From: an uncultured Anaerolineaceae bacterium
Lineage (GTDB): Bacteria; Chloroflexota; Anaerolineae; Promineifilales; Promineifilaceae
DNA length: 5,166 bases
Assembly: GCA_937967805.1 (NCBI GenBank)
Contig: CALBTC010000177.1
Coordinates: forward strand, 1 to 5,166
Direction of reading: 5' to 3'
This document shows positions 1 through 5,166 of this stretch, piece after piece (within the stretch, counting starts at the first letter, position 1; each line of letters starts with the position of its first letter). A model generated the notes under the pieces. It did not search any database. It was not told the origin of the DNA and saw only the letters and a list, made by a program, of their open reading frames with translations. The position numbers and the translations under genes are program-made.

Positions 1-1164
1 GACTTGAATCCAGCGTGAGTTGCCCCAGGCCAGGGCCACGCCGTCAATCGGTCCTAGCAGGGAGACGTTGAGCACGTAGCCGCCCGTGGCCAGCTGAAGC
101 TGGTCCATTTTGAGCGAAATGACGCCTTCGCCGTCCAAATCGTCCAGACGAATGCCGTAATCGGCCGTGCGGATCATGGCGGCAGTGGCCCCGTCGGCGC
201 GGGTAATGCGCACAACCAGGTTAGGCTTGCTAATCGGCTTATTGGTTTTGTAATGAACCCGAATCTCGGCCGGATCGTCATATTTGAAATCTTCGTTTGA
301 TCCGCTTTTCAGATTCCGCATCTCAATTTCCTGAATAGCAACGTCTTGTGAGTGACCCTGATTTTTACCCCGCATCGCCGCGGCCGGCGCGCCCCCTTGC
401 TCAATTTGCTGCTCGATGAGCCAATTTTCGTAATTGTTCAGCACCTCGTCCACGTCACCCTGCTGCTGCACCTGCCCTTTTAGCAGGAAGACCGCCTTGT
501 CGCACACGCTGCGCACCAGGTAAAGGTTATGGGCCACAAAGACAATCGTCGTGCCAATTTGTTGCAGCTCTTCAATGCGACGGGCACATTTCTGGCGGAA
601 TTGGGCATCGCCCACGGCCAGTACCTCATCCACCAGCAGCACGTCTGGCTCGACGTGAGCCGCCACAGAGAAACCCAGCCGCACGTACATGCCGGAGGAG
701 TACCGCTTGACGGGCGTGTCGATAAAACGCTCGATGCCCGAGAAATCGACAATTTGGTCAAATCGCTTGTCGATCTCTTCCTTTTTCATACCCAGGATGG
801 TGCCGTTGAGGTAAACGTTTTCCCGCCCGGTCAAATCGGGATGAAAACCGGCCCCTAGTTCAATGAGGGCGGAGATACGGCCGTTAATATGCACCTTGCC
901 CGACGTGGGAAAAGTAATCTTGGACAGCAGCTTCAGCGAAGTGGTCTTCCCAGAGCCGTTTGGCCCCACCAGCCCCAAAGCGGAACCGGGTTCGATGTTG
1001 AAGCTCACATCACGCAAAGCCCACAAAATCTGGCTTTCCGGCAGGCCATTCTTGCGGCCCGTCAGGCGAGCGATTGGCTTTTTGATCATGCGTTTGATAC
1101 TGGTTTGCCCAGTGCCTAATTCATATCGTTTCGATACGTTTTCAAATCGTACAGCAGGTTTCAT
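1..1164 (-). CDS. ABC transporter ATP-binding protein, polysaccharide export (Wzt/TagH family), 3' end cut by window edge
   Basis: This is the cytoplasmic ATPase that powers export of a lipid-linked surface polysaccharide with the permease encoded just upstream. The frame is open for 388 codons from the ATG at 1164-1162 to position 1 with no stop, so the C-terminus lies outside. Visible motifs are Walker A GPNGSGKT (residues 67-74), the ABC signature YSSGMYVRL (155-163), Walker B VLLVDE (175-180) and the switch histidine in VAHN (His212). An insert of basic residues between the first strand and the Walker A region (about 20-46) is typical of Wzt/TagH ATPases. After the nucleotide-binding domain (to about 245) comes a Gln/Gly/Ala-rich linker, then a beta-rich region from about 275 that fits the Wzt C-terminal carbohydrate-recognition domain. 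That domain is expected to select the glycan to be exported. The start is fixed by AGGAGG at 1170-1175, five bases before the ATG. The exact polymer cannot be told. Confidence 0.95.
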   Translation of the reverse strand, partial: MKPAVRFENVSKRYELGTGQTSIKRMIKKPIARLTGRKNGLPESQILWALRDVSFNIEPGSALGLVGPNGSGKTTSLKLLSKITFPTSGKVHINGRISALIELGAGFHPDLTGRENVYLNGTILGMKKEEIDKRFDQIVDFSGIERFIDTPVKRYSSGMYVRLGFSVAAHVEPDVLLVDEVLAVGDAQFRQKCARRIEELQQIGTTIVFVAHNLYLVRSVCDKAVFLLKGQVQQQGDVDEVLNNYENWLIEQQIEQGGAPAAAMRGKNQGHSQDVAIQEIEMRNLKSGSNEDFKYDDPAEIRVHYKTNKPISKPNLVVRITRADGATAAMIRTADYGIRLDDLDGEGVISLKMDQLQLATGGYVLNVSLLGPIDGVALAWGNSRWIQV

Positions 1165-1169
1165 CCATG

Positions 1170-1175
1170 CCTCCT
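1170..1175 (-). promoter_or_regulatory. Shine-Dalgarno site for the ABC ATPase gene
   Basis: Minus-strand AGGAGG ends five bases before the ATG at 1164-1162. It decides between that start and an out-of-frame ATG at 1168-1166. It lies only five bases downstream of the inverted repeat at 1181-1236, so folding of that repeat could influence ribosome access. Confidence 0.8.
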
Positions 1176-1180
1176 GAGTA

Positions 1181-1236
1181 AACCTCCCGCAGGTTTAATC
1201 AATGACTATCAGCTTTTCGGGAACCTGCGGGAGGTT
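1181..1236. repeat. Perfect 15-bp inverted repeat with 26-base loop, between permease and ATPase genes
   Basis: The left arm AACCTCCCGCAGGTT (1181-1195) is the exact reverse complement of the right arm AACCTGCGGGAGGTT (1222-1236). Each arm is itself a small hairpin, with AACCT and AGGTT flanking a five-base GC-rich loop. The element can therefore form either one long stem or two short ones. No run of T follows on either strand, which argues against a Rho-independent terminator. It fills much of the 135-base gap between the permease stop and the ATPase start. A REP-like dispersed element or an mRNA structure modulating the downstream gene is possible. Confidence 0.85.
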
Positions 1237-1299
1237 GCAGTGTCTTTCTTTGATGGCGGTGCACAAAGCGCGTCAGGTTCCCTAAGAACTGTTCAAATT

Positions 1300-2088
1300 T
1301 TAAATGAGGTCGTTAAACAAAACTTCCAGGCGCTTAAACATAATGTACGCCACAATAAATAGTATGACGGAAACGGCCGCTGCAATCCCTAAATCAGTGT
1401 AGTTCGGCGGCACACCTTCCAAAATCACGTCCCGGTAAGATTCCACAATGCCCACCATCGGGTTCAGCGCATACAGAGTGCGGTACTGCGGCAGATTTTC
1501 TTCTACGAGAGCAATGGGATAGATAATGGGAGTCGCATACATCCACAGTTGCAGCCCCAAAGGAACCACAAAGCGCACGTCACGATAAAAAACTGTGAGA
1601 GCAGAACCGATTAGAATAATTCCTAACATCAGGAAGATTTGAATAATTAAAAAGACCGGAATCCACAAAAAGTGAACGGTGATCGGCACTTCATAATAAA
1701 TCATCAGCAAAACAAAGATGCTGGAGGCAATAAGAAAATCGAACAGCGCCGCGCCGATAACACCCAGCGGCAGCACCTCACGCGGGAAATACGTTTTGGT
1801 CACCAGATTCATATTGTTGATGAGCGAGTTGACGCCAAAGCTGATGGAGGTAGCAAACAGCGTCCACGGGAGCAATGCCGTGTAGGAAAAGATTGGATAT
1901 GGCTGGTCGGTAGGAATCCGGGCAATCTGCGAAAAAACAAACGTAAACATCAACATCAGCGCCAGCGGCTGCAGCACCGCCCAGGCCGCGCCCAGCAGCG
2001 ACTGCTTGTAGCGCACCCGAATCTCACGGAAGGCCCACATGCCAATAAGCTCACGAAAATGGTATAAGTTTTGTACGTGTGCGATCAT
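1300..2088 (-). CDS. ABC-2 type polysaccharide export permease (Wzm/TagG family)
   Basis: This is the integral inner-membrane subunit forming the channel for a lipid-linked polysaccharide, pairing with the ATPase encoded next. At 262 residues it has the usual family length. The amphipathic N-terminus with FREIRVRYKQSLLGAAW (about 20-36) is the characteristic entry motif of ABC-2 polysaccharide permeases. Hydrophobic segments lie near residues 33-53, 68-90, 107-131, 140-166, 173-194 and 230-250, giving the expected six membrane spans. The family motif NPMVGIVESYRDVIL sits before the last span. The ATG at 2088-2086 is preceded by GAGGA (2098-2102) with a nine-base spacer, and the gene ends in TAA. 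Unlike many Wzm/Wzt pairs, whose genes overlap or abut, 135 bases containing an inverted repeat separate it from the ATPase. The family call is firm, but the exported glycan is unknown. Confidence 0.95.
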   Translation of the reverse strand: MIAHVQNLYHFRELIGMWAFREIRVRYKQSLLGAAWAVLQPLALMLMFTFVFSQIARIPTDQPYPIFSYTALLPWTLFATSISFGVNSLINNMNLVTKTYFPREVLPLGVIGAALFDFLIASSIFVLLMIYYEVPITVHFLWIPVFLIIQIFLMLGIILIGSALTVFYRDVRFVVPLGLQLWMYATPIIYPIALVEENLPQYRTLYALNPMVGIVESYRDVILEGVPPNYTDLGIAAAVSVILFIVAYIMFKRLEVLFNDLI

Positions 2089-2109
2089 CTAATACGTTCC
2101 TCGTAGTCC

Positions 2110-2142
2110 AGGTGACAGTCACTTTGAAAGTGACTGTCACCT
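2110..2142. repeat. Perfect 33-base palindrome (16-bp arms, 1-base centre) between sulfatase-like and permease genes
   Basis: The left arm AGGTGACAGTCACTTT (2110-2125) and right arm AAAGTGACTGTCACCT (2127-2142) are exact reverse complements around a single G at 2126. The element begins 7 bases past the stop of the sulfatase-like gene (2150-2152) and ends 7 bases before the GAGGA ribosome-binding site of the permease. Neither strand shows a following T-run. As RNA it would be a long AU-capped hairpin; as DNA a symmetrical protein-binding site or dispersed REP-like repeat is possible. The arm also contains the nested palindrome GTGACNGTCAC, so a dimeric DNA-binding protein site cannot be excluded. 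Confidence 0.9.
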
Positions 2143-2149
2143 AAGTTTG

Positions 2150-3685
2150 TTACTCGCGGCGATAGGGGGCGTTTTCGGCAAAAATTTTATCTTTTAGCGC
2201 CGTTGTCAGGTCGCTGGCCAGCCCCGGTTCGCTCTCGTAGATATTGTTTAACTCTTCCGGATCGTCATTCAAGTTATACAGCTCATAACGGTCTTCGTCT
2301 GTATAACCAAAGTAACGGATCAGCTTCAAATCCTCCTGGTACATCGCCACCGTCGCTTCCGTCAGCGCCGCGTACTTGGGATTGCTCTTGGCCTCAACGG
2401 CGTACACCAGCCGGTCTTCAGGCGCTTCGGCCCCGCCAAAGGTGGGCAAAACGGCCCCTTCACACCAATCGGGCACCGGCTGACCGGTGATTTGCATCAG
2501 CGTCGGCAAAATGTCGGCGGCAGTGGTGCGCTGGAAAACGTCTTCGCGGCTTTGCTGCCCCGGCTTGTGAATGATCAGCGGTATGTGGTTCAACCCCTCG
2601 TACAGCGTCAGGGTCACATGGCCGCGAATGCCGCGCTCGAACAGCTCGCCGTGGTCGCTGGTAAGAATGATGTAGGTATTGTCCAGCACGCCTTGCTGCT
2701 CCAAATTGTCCAGCAAACGGCCGAATTCCTTATCGGTAAATGCCAAAAATTCATCATACAGCCGGCGTTCTCGATTGAGCGCCGCTTGAGGCATCTGCTG
2801 CGCGCCAAACAGCTTCGGTTTTTCGGTCGGCTGCCAGCCATCGGTGAAAATATCAATAAAGTCGGCGTGCGGCGTGTACGGTTCGTGCGGCGGCAGCAAA
2901 TGGAAGTAACCCATAAACGGCTGCGGCATCGTCACCGCCTGCTCCTCAATCCAGTCAATGGCGTCTTCCAGCAGGAAAAAGAGCGTGTGCAGGTTCGGCA
3001 CACCGCGAGGGTATTGCTGCGCCAACTCATTTTTGAAGCCGCGCGTGTCGGCAAAGCGGACAAAGCGATCCAGCAAGGAAAGAAACAGGCCGCTGGGCGG
3101 CGTAGCCCCGCCTTGCAGCGCCGTGGTTTCAGCCCAGAATGCCGTGGTGTAATCTTCAAAAAAGAGCCGGTCGGCAAACTGCCCGTCAGACAGGCAAAGG
3201 TCGCGGGTGTGTTTAAACAGGTCCAGTTCGCCGCGGAACTGGTGCAGCAGCGACATTACCAGCAGGTTGTGCGTGTAAGCTACCGTGTGGTAATTGTCGG
3301 GCATCAGCGAGAACATATTTTTCGGCACAAATTCATCGTGCACCAGCCCATGAAGCTGAATGGCGCGATGGGTCCAGGGGTAGGTGCCGGTCATCAGGGT
3401 GCCGGTGCCCGGCGAGGTAAAGTTACCCCCGGCCACGTGCTTGTGAAACACGGTCGATTTTTCGGCAAAGCGGGCCATGTTCGGCGTGGTTTCCCGGTTG
3501 TAGCCGTGAAGAGACATATGCTGCGCCGACAGCGTATCGAAAACCAGGAACAAAATGTTGGGCTGGTCGCTGCTTTGCGCCAGGTGTTGGCCTTGTACGG
3601 CCGTTTGCAGTGCAGGCCAGGCGACTTTATAAAATGGAACCGTGGGCAGCAGCTTTAAAAAAGTGCGGCGATTAATCTTAGTCAC
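2150..3685 (-). CDS. Sulfatase-fold (alkaline phosphatase superfamily) hydrolase/transferase, twin-arginine-like leader, atypical nucleophile site
   Basis: This 511-residue enzyme has the order of motifs of the sulfatase branch of the alkaline phosphatase superfamily. ILFLVFDTLSAQHMSLHGY (45-61) contains the metal ligand Asp50. The nucleophile strand TSPGTGTLMTG is at 90-100, LPPHEPYTP at 264-272, TSDHGE at 342-347 (metal ligands Asp344/His345), GH at 355-356, and ELYNLNDDPEELNNI at 468-482 is the usual C-terminal motif. Aligned with Cys/Ser-x-Pro-x-Arg-x-x-x-x-Thr-Gly, the nucleophile position is Thr90 and the Arg position is Thr94. Formylglycine formation is therefore impossible there, and phosphotransfer or phosphodiester chemistry, as in LtaS-type enzymes, is more plausible. 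The N-terminus NRRTFLKLL (5-13) resembles a twin-arginine export signal, though its hydrophobic core is short, and no lipobox Cys follows. The start is GTG at 3685-3683 with GAGGG seven bases upstream. The substrate is unknown; a role in modifying a surface glycan is inferred from the adjoining export genes. Confidence 0.9.
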   Translation of the reverse strand: MTKINRRTFLKLLPTVPFYKVAWPALQTAVQGQHLAQSSDQPNILFLVFDTLSAQHMSLHGYNRETTPNMARFAEKSTVFHKHVAGGNFTSPGTGTLMTGTYPWTHRAIQLHGLVHDEFVPKNMFSLMPDNYHTVAYTHNLLVMSLLHQFRGELDLFKHTRDLCLSDGQFADRLFFEDYTTAFWAETTALQGGATPPSGLFLSLLDRFVRFADTRGFKNELAQQYPRGVPNLHTLFFLLEDAIDWIEEQAVTMPQPFMGYFHLLPPHEPYTPHADFIDIFTDGWQPTEKPKLFGAQQMPQAALNRERRLYDEFLAFTDKEFGRLLDNLEQQGVLDNTYIILTSDHGELFERGIRGHVTLTLYEGLNHIPLIIHKPGQQSREDVFQRTTAADILPTLMQITGQPVPDWCEGAVLPTFGGAEAPEDRLVYAVEAKSNPKYAALTEATVAMYQEDLKLIRYFGYTDEDRYELYNLNDDPEELNNIYESEPGLASDLTTALKDKIFAENAPYRRE

Positions 3686-3692
3686 GAATAAA

Positions 3693-3697
3693 CCCTC
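3693..3697 (-). promoter_or_regulatory. Shine-Dalgarno site supporting the GTG start of the sulfatase-like gene
   Basis: Minus-strand GAGGG precedes the GTG at 3685-3683 by seven bases. It supports that codon as the start, and that start includes the twin-arginine-like leader in the protein. Confidence 0.65.
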
Positions 3698-3718
3698 AAT
3701 TAGAAGCTAACTCTTCAC

Positions 3719-3778
3719 GGCTGCGGCCGGTCTCCTGACCGTGCCGCCAGGTAGCTCGGTTAGAAACCGGCCACAGCC
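3719..3778. repeat. Compound inverted repeat with nested hairpins between membrane-protein and sulfatase-like genes
   Basis: The outer arms GGCTGCGGCCGGT (3719-3731) and ACCGGCCACAGCC (3766-3778) pair at 12 of 13 positions. The exception (3724 with 3773) is a C/A mismatch in a plus-strand RNA but a G-U wobble in the minus-strand RNA, which is the transcribed direction. Two alternative inner hairpins exist: CGGTC/GACCG (3728-3732 with 3737-3741, loop TCCT), extendable by CGGC/GCCG with one bulge, and CGGTT/AACCG (3757-3761 with 3765-3769, loop AGA). The outer stem and inner hairpins share bases and are mutually exclusive. No T-run follows. It sits in the 113-base gap after the stop of the membrane-protein gene. 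It may be a dispersed repeat or an mRNA-structural element. Confidence 0.75.
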
Positions 3779-3798
3779 AAAGAGACTGTATCGATTGG

Positions 3799-4398
3799 TC
3801 AAAAGTTGCGAATAAACACGTAAATCAAGCTTAGAAAATCAATAAACAAATACAGCGCCGACAGCGTCACGGCTCGCTGCATGAAGTTATCTACCAGTGC
3901 TTCCGCCTTGGGACTGCGCAAAATTTGGACGTAGACAACGCCCACAACCAACACGTAGCTCACGGCCCACAAGCCCAGCGGCACCAGCTGGCGCTGCTCC
4001 AGCCACAGCGGGAAGGAATGGAAGATGATAAACCAGACGGCCGTAATCAACGCCAGGGCACTGCCCAAAGCGGCAAACTTCTGGCGAAAGAACCGGTAAG
4101 GCAAAATCAGCGCCAGCACGAGCACGCCCAGAAAGAGCAGAATCGCGTCCGGCAGGGCAAAGACGCCCATCACGTAAGAAAACGATCCCAGCAGTTCGGC
4201 CGTGTTCATGCGCTTAATCCAGGCCGGATATTCGCGCAAGAAATCCACCAGCGCCCAAAGGTGCGTAGGGAAAACAGCGGCAGCAAACACAATCCACAGG
4301 GTGGCCCGGTTGATGCCCTGTTTGGCAGTTGTTGTGGTTATGGATTCGGCCGGGGGTGCGGCCGTTTCCGTCGTCGTTGTTGGATTAGAGGTAGCCAA
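3799..4398 (-). CDS. Multi-pass membrane protein of unknown function
   Basis: I do not recognise this 199-residue protein. The first 30 residues are a low-complexity Thr/Ala/Pro stretch (TTTTETAAPPAESITTTT at 7-24). Hydrophobic segments follow near residues 34-54, 72-101, 108-128, 138-160 and 174-196, suggesting five membrane spans with short loops. Basic residues at the segment ends (for example YRFFRQK, 101-107) mark probable cytoplasmic turns. No catalytic motif stands out. The start is TTG at 4398-4396, overlapping the last 14 bases of the phosphodiesterase gene. An in-frame TAA lies two codons upstream, and no ATG or GTG occurs before the first membrane segment, so TTG is the only standard start giving the full protein. 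The ribosome-binding site is weak, which fits translational coupling to the gene before it. The gene ends in TGA. Its position between two phosphatase-superfamily genes suggests an envelope role, but this is inference only. Confidence 0.75.
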   Translation of the reverse strand: MATSNPTTTTETAAPPAESITTTTAKQGINRATLWIVFAAAVFPTHLWALVDFLREYPAWIKRMNTAELLGSFSYVMGVFALPDAILLFLGVLVLALILPYRFFRQKFAALGSALALITAVWFIIFHSFPLWLEQRQLVPLGLWAVSYVLVVGVVYVQILRSPKAEALVDNFMQRAVTLSALYLFIDFLSLIYVFIRNF

Positions 4399-5122
4399 GG
4401 CTCTTTAACCTTTCTTCAATCACTTCGTCAGATTCCGTGCCGCTGGAGGTCGGCGGCGGGGCCGAACCAGTTGTGTCCGGCTTGGAACCAATGGTTAACA
4501 TAGGAATATCGCGGTAAGACGGGTTGGGGAAGTTGCCCAGGCCGTGGCTGCAAAACAGCACGCCCGGCACCGCATTGGGATCAATGCAGTGGTCGGCTCC
4601 CCAATGATCATTATTTGGCTCAACGGACGCTTCTTCCCAGCCACCCAGCCCGGTTTGCGACGAGGCGCGGAAGCCGGGGGCAAAGCCCACCATGATGTCC
4701 GGCCCATAAGAAGCCAGCGGTCCATCGAATACGTCCTGGTTGCGCCATACTTTGTTGACGACACATTGGCCATTGGGTGCTTCCCATTGCAGCAGCTCGT
4801 CACACAACCTGTTGAGCAGATTTTCCTGCTCGCCAGCCGGCACAATGCCTTTGCCTTCGCGTCCGCTCAGGTTCAGGTAAAGGCTGTTCAACCCCACGCC
4901 GTACGCCTGGGTCTGGCTCCAATCGACATCGCTGAACTTGCCGTGGGATGCGGCCGTTTTTGCCGTCAGATAGCCACGTTCTTGCAGCCAGCGATTCAGG
5001 TGCGCCTTGTGGTCAAATCCCGCAAAACCGTGGTCAGATACGATGACCAGTTTGGTGGTGTCCTTGATGCCCTTGTCGGCCAATTTTTGCTTTTCTTGGC
5101 CAACAATAGCCTCCATCTTCAC
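4385..5122 (-). CDS. Type I phosphodiesterase / alkaline phosphatase family protein, C-terminal half downstream of an in-frame stop
   Basis: The 245 residues readable from GTG 5122 match the second half of the type I phosphodiesterase/nucleotide pyrophosphatase family, metal-dependent hydrolases of phosphate esters. MEAIVGQEKQKL (3-14) is the helix that usually precedes LVIVSDHGF (25-33), where Asp30 and His31 are metal ligands. GADHCIDPNAVPGVLFCS (175-192) supplies a further ligand, probably His178. A Pro/Ser/Thr-rich linker (216-231) leads to the tail EERLKSLGYL. The family is normally about twice this length, with the first metal Asp and Thr/Ser nucleophile in the N-terminal half. Alone, this piece would lack its catalytic nucleophile. 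The same frame continues upstream to the window edge as family-like sequence, interrupted by TGA at 5126-5128. No good ribosome-binding site precedes GTG 5122 or ATG 5116. It is probably one gene broken by a nonsense change or sequence error; a genuinely split gene is the alternative. Confidence 0.8.
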   Translation of the reverse strand: MKMEAIVGQEKQKLADKGIKDTTKLVIVSDHGFAGFDHKAHLNRWLQERGYLTAKTAASHGKFSDVDWSQTQAYGVGLNSLYLNLSGREGKGIVPAGEQENLLNRLCDELLQWEAPNGQCVVNKVWRNQDVFDGPLASYGPDIMVGFAPGFRASSQTGLGGWEEASVEPNNDHWGADHCIDPNAVPGVLFCSHGLGNFPNPSYRDIPMLTIGSKPDTTGSAPPPTSSGTESDEVIEERLKSLGYL

Positions 5123-5125
5123 ATA

Positions 5126-5166
5126 TCATTCATCCATCAAATCGGGCCGGTCGCGCCAGAACATAT
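5126..5166 (-). pseudogene. Upstream part of the interrupted phosphodiesterase reading frame, ending in in-frame TGA
   Basis: In the same frame as the phosphodiesterase fragment, codons 5164-5129 read MFWRDRPDLMDE, followed by TGA (5126-5128) and then Tyr-Val-Lys-Met-Glu. An 'MFWR...' stretch a short distance before the 'Y..M(D/E)..VG' helix is what homologous phosphodiesterases show. The residues on both sides of the stop therefore look like one protein. The gene runs off the window, so its N-terminal catalytic half is not visible. The stop is one substitution away from several sense codons, including TGG (Trp), CGA (Arg) and GGA (Gly). Confidence 0.6.

Noticed and set aside
480..761. A 93-codon minus-strand frame, and plus-strand frames at 529-858 and 863-1177
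   Set aside because: They overlap the ABC ATPase, whose Walker A, signature and Walker B motifs fix the true frame, which is simply open to the window edge.
1277..1294. Short GTTC / GAAC / GTTC motif downstream of the permease stop
   Set aside because: Four-base arms with a five-base loop are expected by chance, and there is no context to give them meaning.
1165..1299. A separate promoter for the ATPase gene
   Set aside because: No convincing pair of -35 and -10 boxes with proper spacing was found on the minus strand. Co-transcription with the permease is more likely.
2110..2142. Rho-independent terminator
   Set aside because: The stem is strong but no T-run follows on either strand, and the single-base centre is unlike a terminator loop. 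The same lack of a T-run applies to the repeats at 1181-1236 and 3719-3778.
2492..3658. A 388-codon plus-strand open frame opposite the sulfatase-like gene
   Set aside because: It is antisense to a gene with clear family motifs. Its translation is rich in Arg, Gln and Val with no recognisable domain, and it is best explained as a codon-bias shadow.
3925..4503. A 192-codon plus-strand frame opposite the membrane-protein gene
   Set aside because: Its composition (Gln, Arg, His, Gly rich) is typical of the antisense of a hydrophobic gene, and it runs across the overlap of two minus-strand genes.
5126..5128. TGA read as tryptophan or selenocysteine in the phosphodiesterase frame
   Set aside because: All other genes use TGG for Trp and contain no internal TGA. 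No obvious SECIS-like hairpin directly follows, and the family has no known selenocysteine at this place. Nonsense change, error or split is simpler.

Overview
All recognisable genes in this window lie on the minus strand, so transcription runs from high to low coordinates. Moderate-to-high GC, the mix of ATG, GTG and TTG starts, a twin-arginine-type leader and palindromes in the intergenic gaps suggest an environmental bacterium. The protein flavour (a sulfatase-like enzyme of the 'TYPWTHRA' type, and a phosphodiesterase ending in a '...RLKSLGYL' tail) is most reminiscent of Chloroflexota (Anaerolineae-like). This placement is an impression from memory, not a search result.

Layout in transcription order: (1) 5166-4385, the C-terminal half of a type I phosphodiesterase / alkaline-phosphatase-family protein. 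Its upstream reading frame is open to the window edge except for one in-frame TGA at 5126-5128. (2) 4398-3799, a 199-residue membrane protein of unknown function that starts at TTG inside the end of gene 1. (3) 3685-2150, a 511-residue sulfatase-fold enzyme with a twin-arginine-like N-terminus and Thr-Ser instead of the Cys/Ser-x-Pro-x-Arg sulfatase signature. (4) 2088-1300, an ABC-2 type permease of the polysaccharide-export (Wzm/TagG) family. (5) 1164 to beyond position 1, its ATP-binding partner (Wzt/TagH family) with a C-terminal substrate-recognition-type domain, cut by the window edge.

Working model (inference): this is part of a cell-envelope glycan locus. The permease and ATPase export a lipid-linked polysaccharide. 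The two alkaline-phosphatase-superfamily enzymes would act on phosphate- or sulfate-containing groups, perhaps decorating or trimming the exported polymer. The Thr at the nucleophile position makes phospho-group chemistry (as in LtaS or phosphoethanolamine transferases) more likely than sulfate ester hydrolysis for gene 3.

Each of the three intergenic gaps of 60-135 bases contains a different strong inverted repeat: 1181-1236, 2110-2142 and 3719-3778. None has a U-tract, so they do not look like intrinsic terminators. They could be dispersed REP-like repeats or mRNA-processing/attenuation structures between co-transcribed genes. No RNA gene, CRISPR array, insertion sequence or clear sigma-70 promoter was seen, and there is no gene-free stretch above 300 bases.
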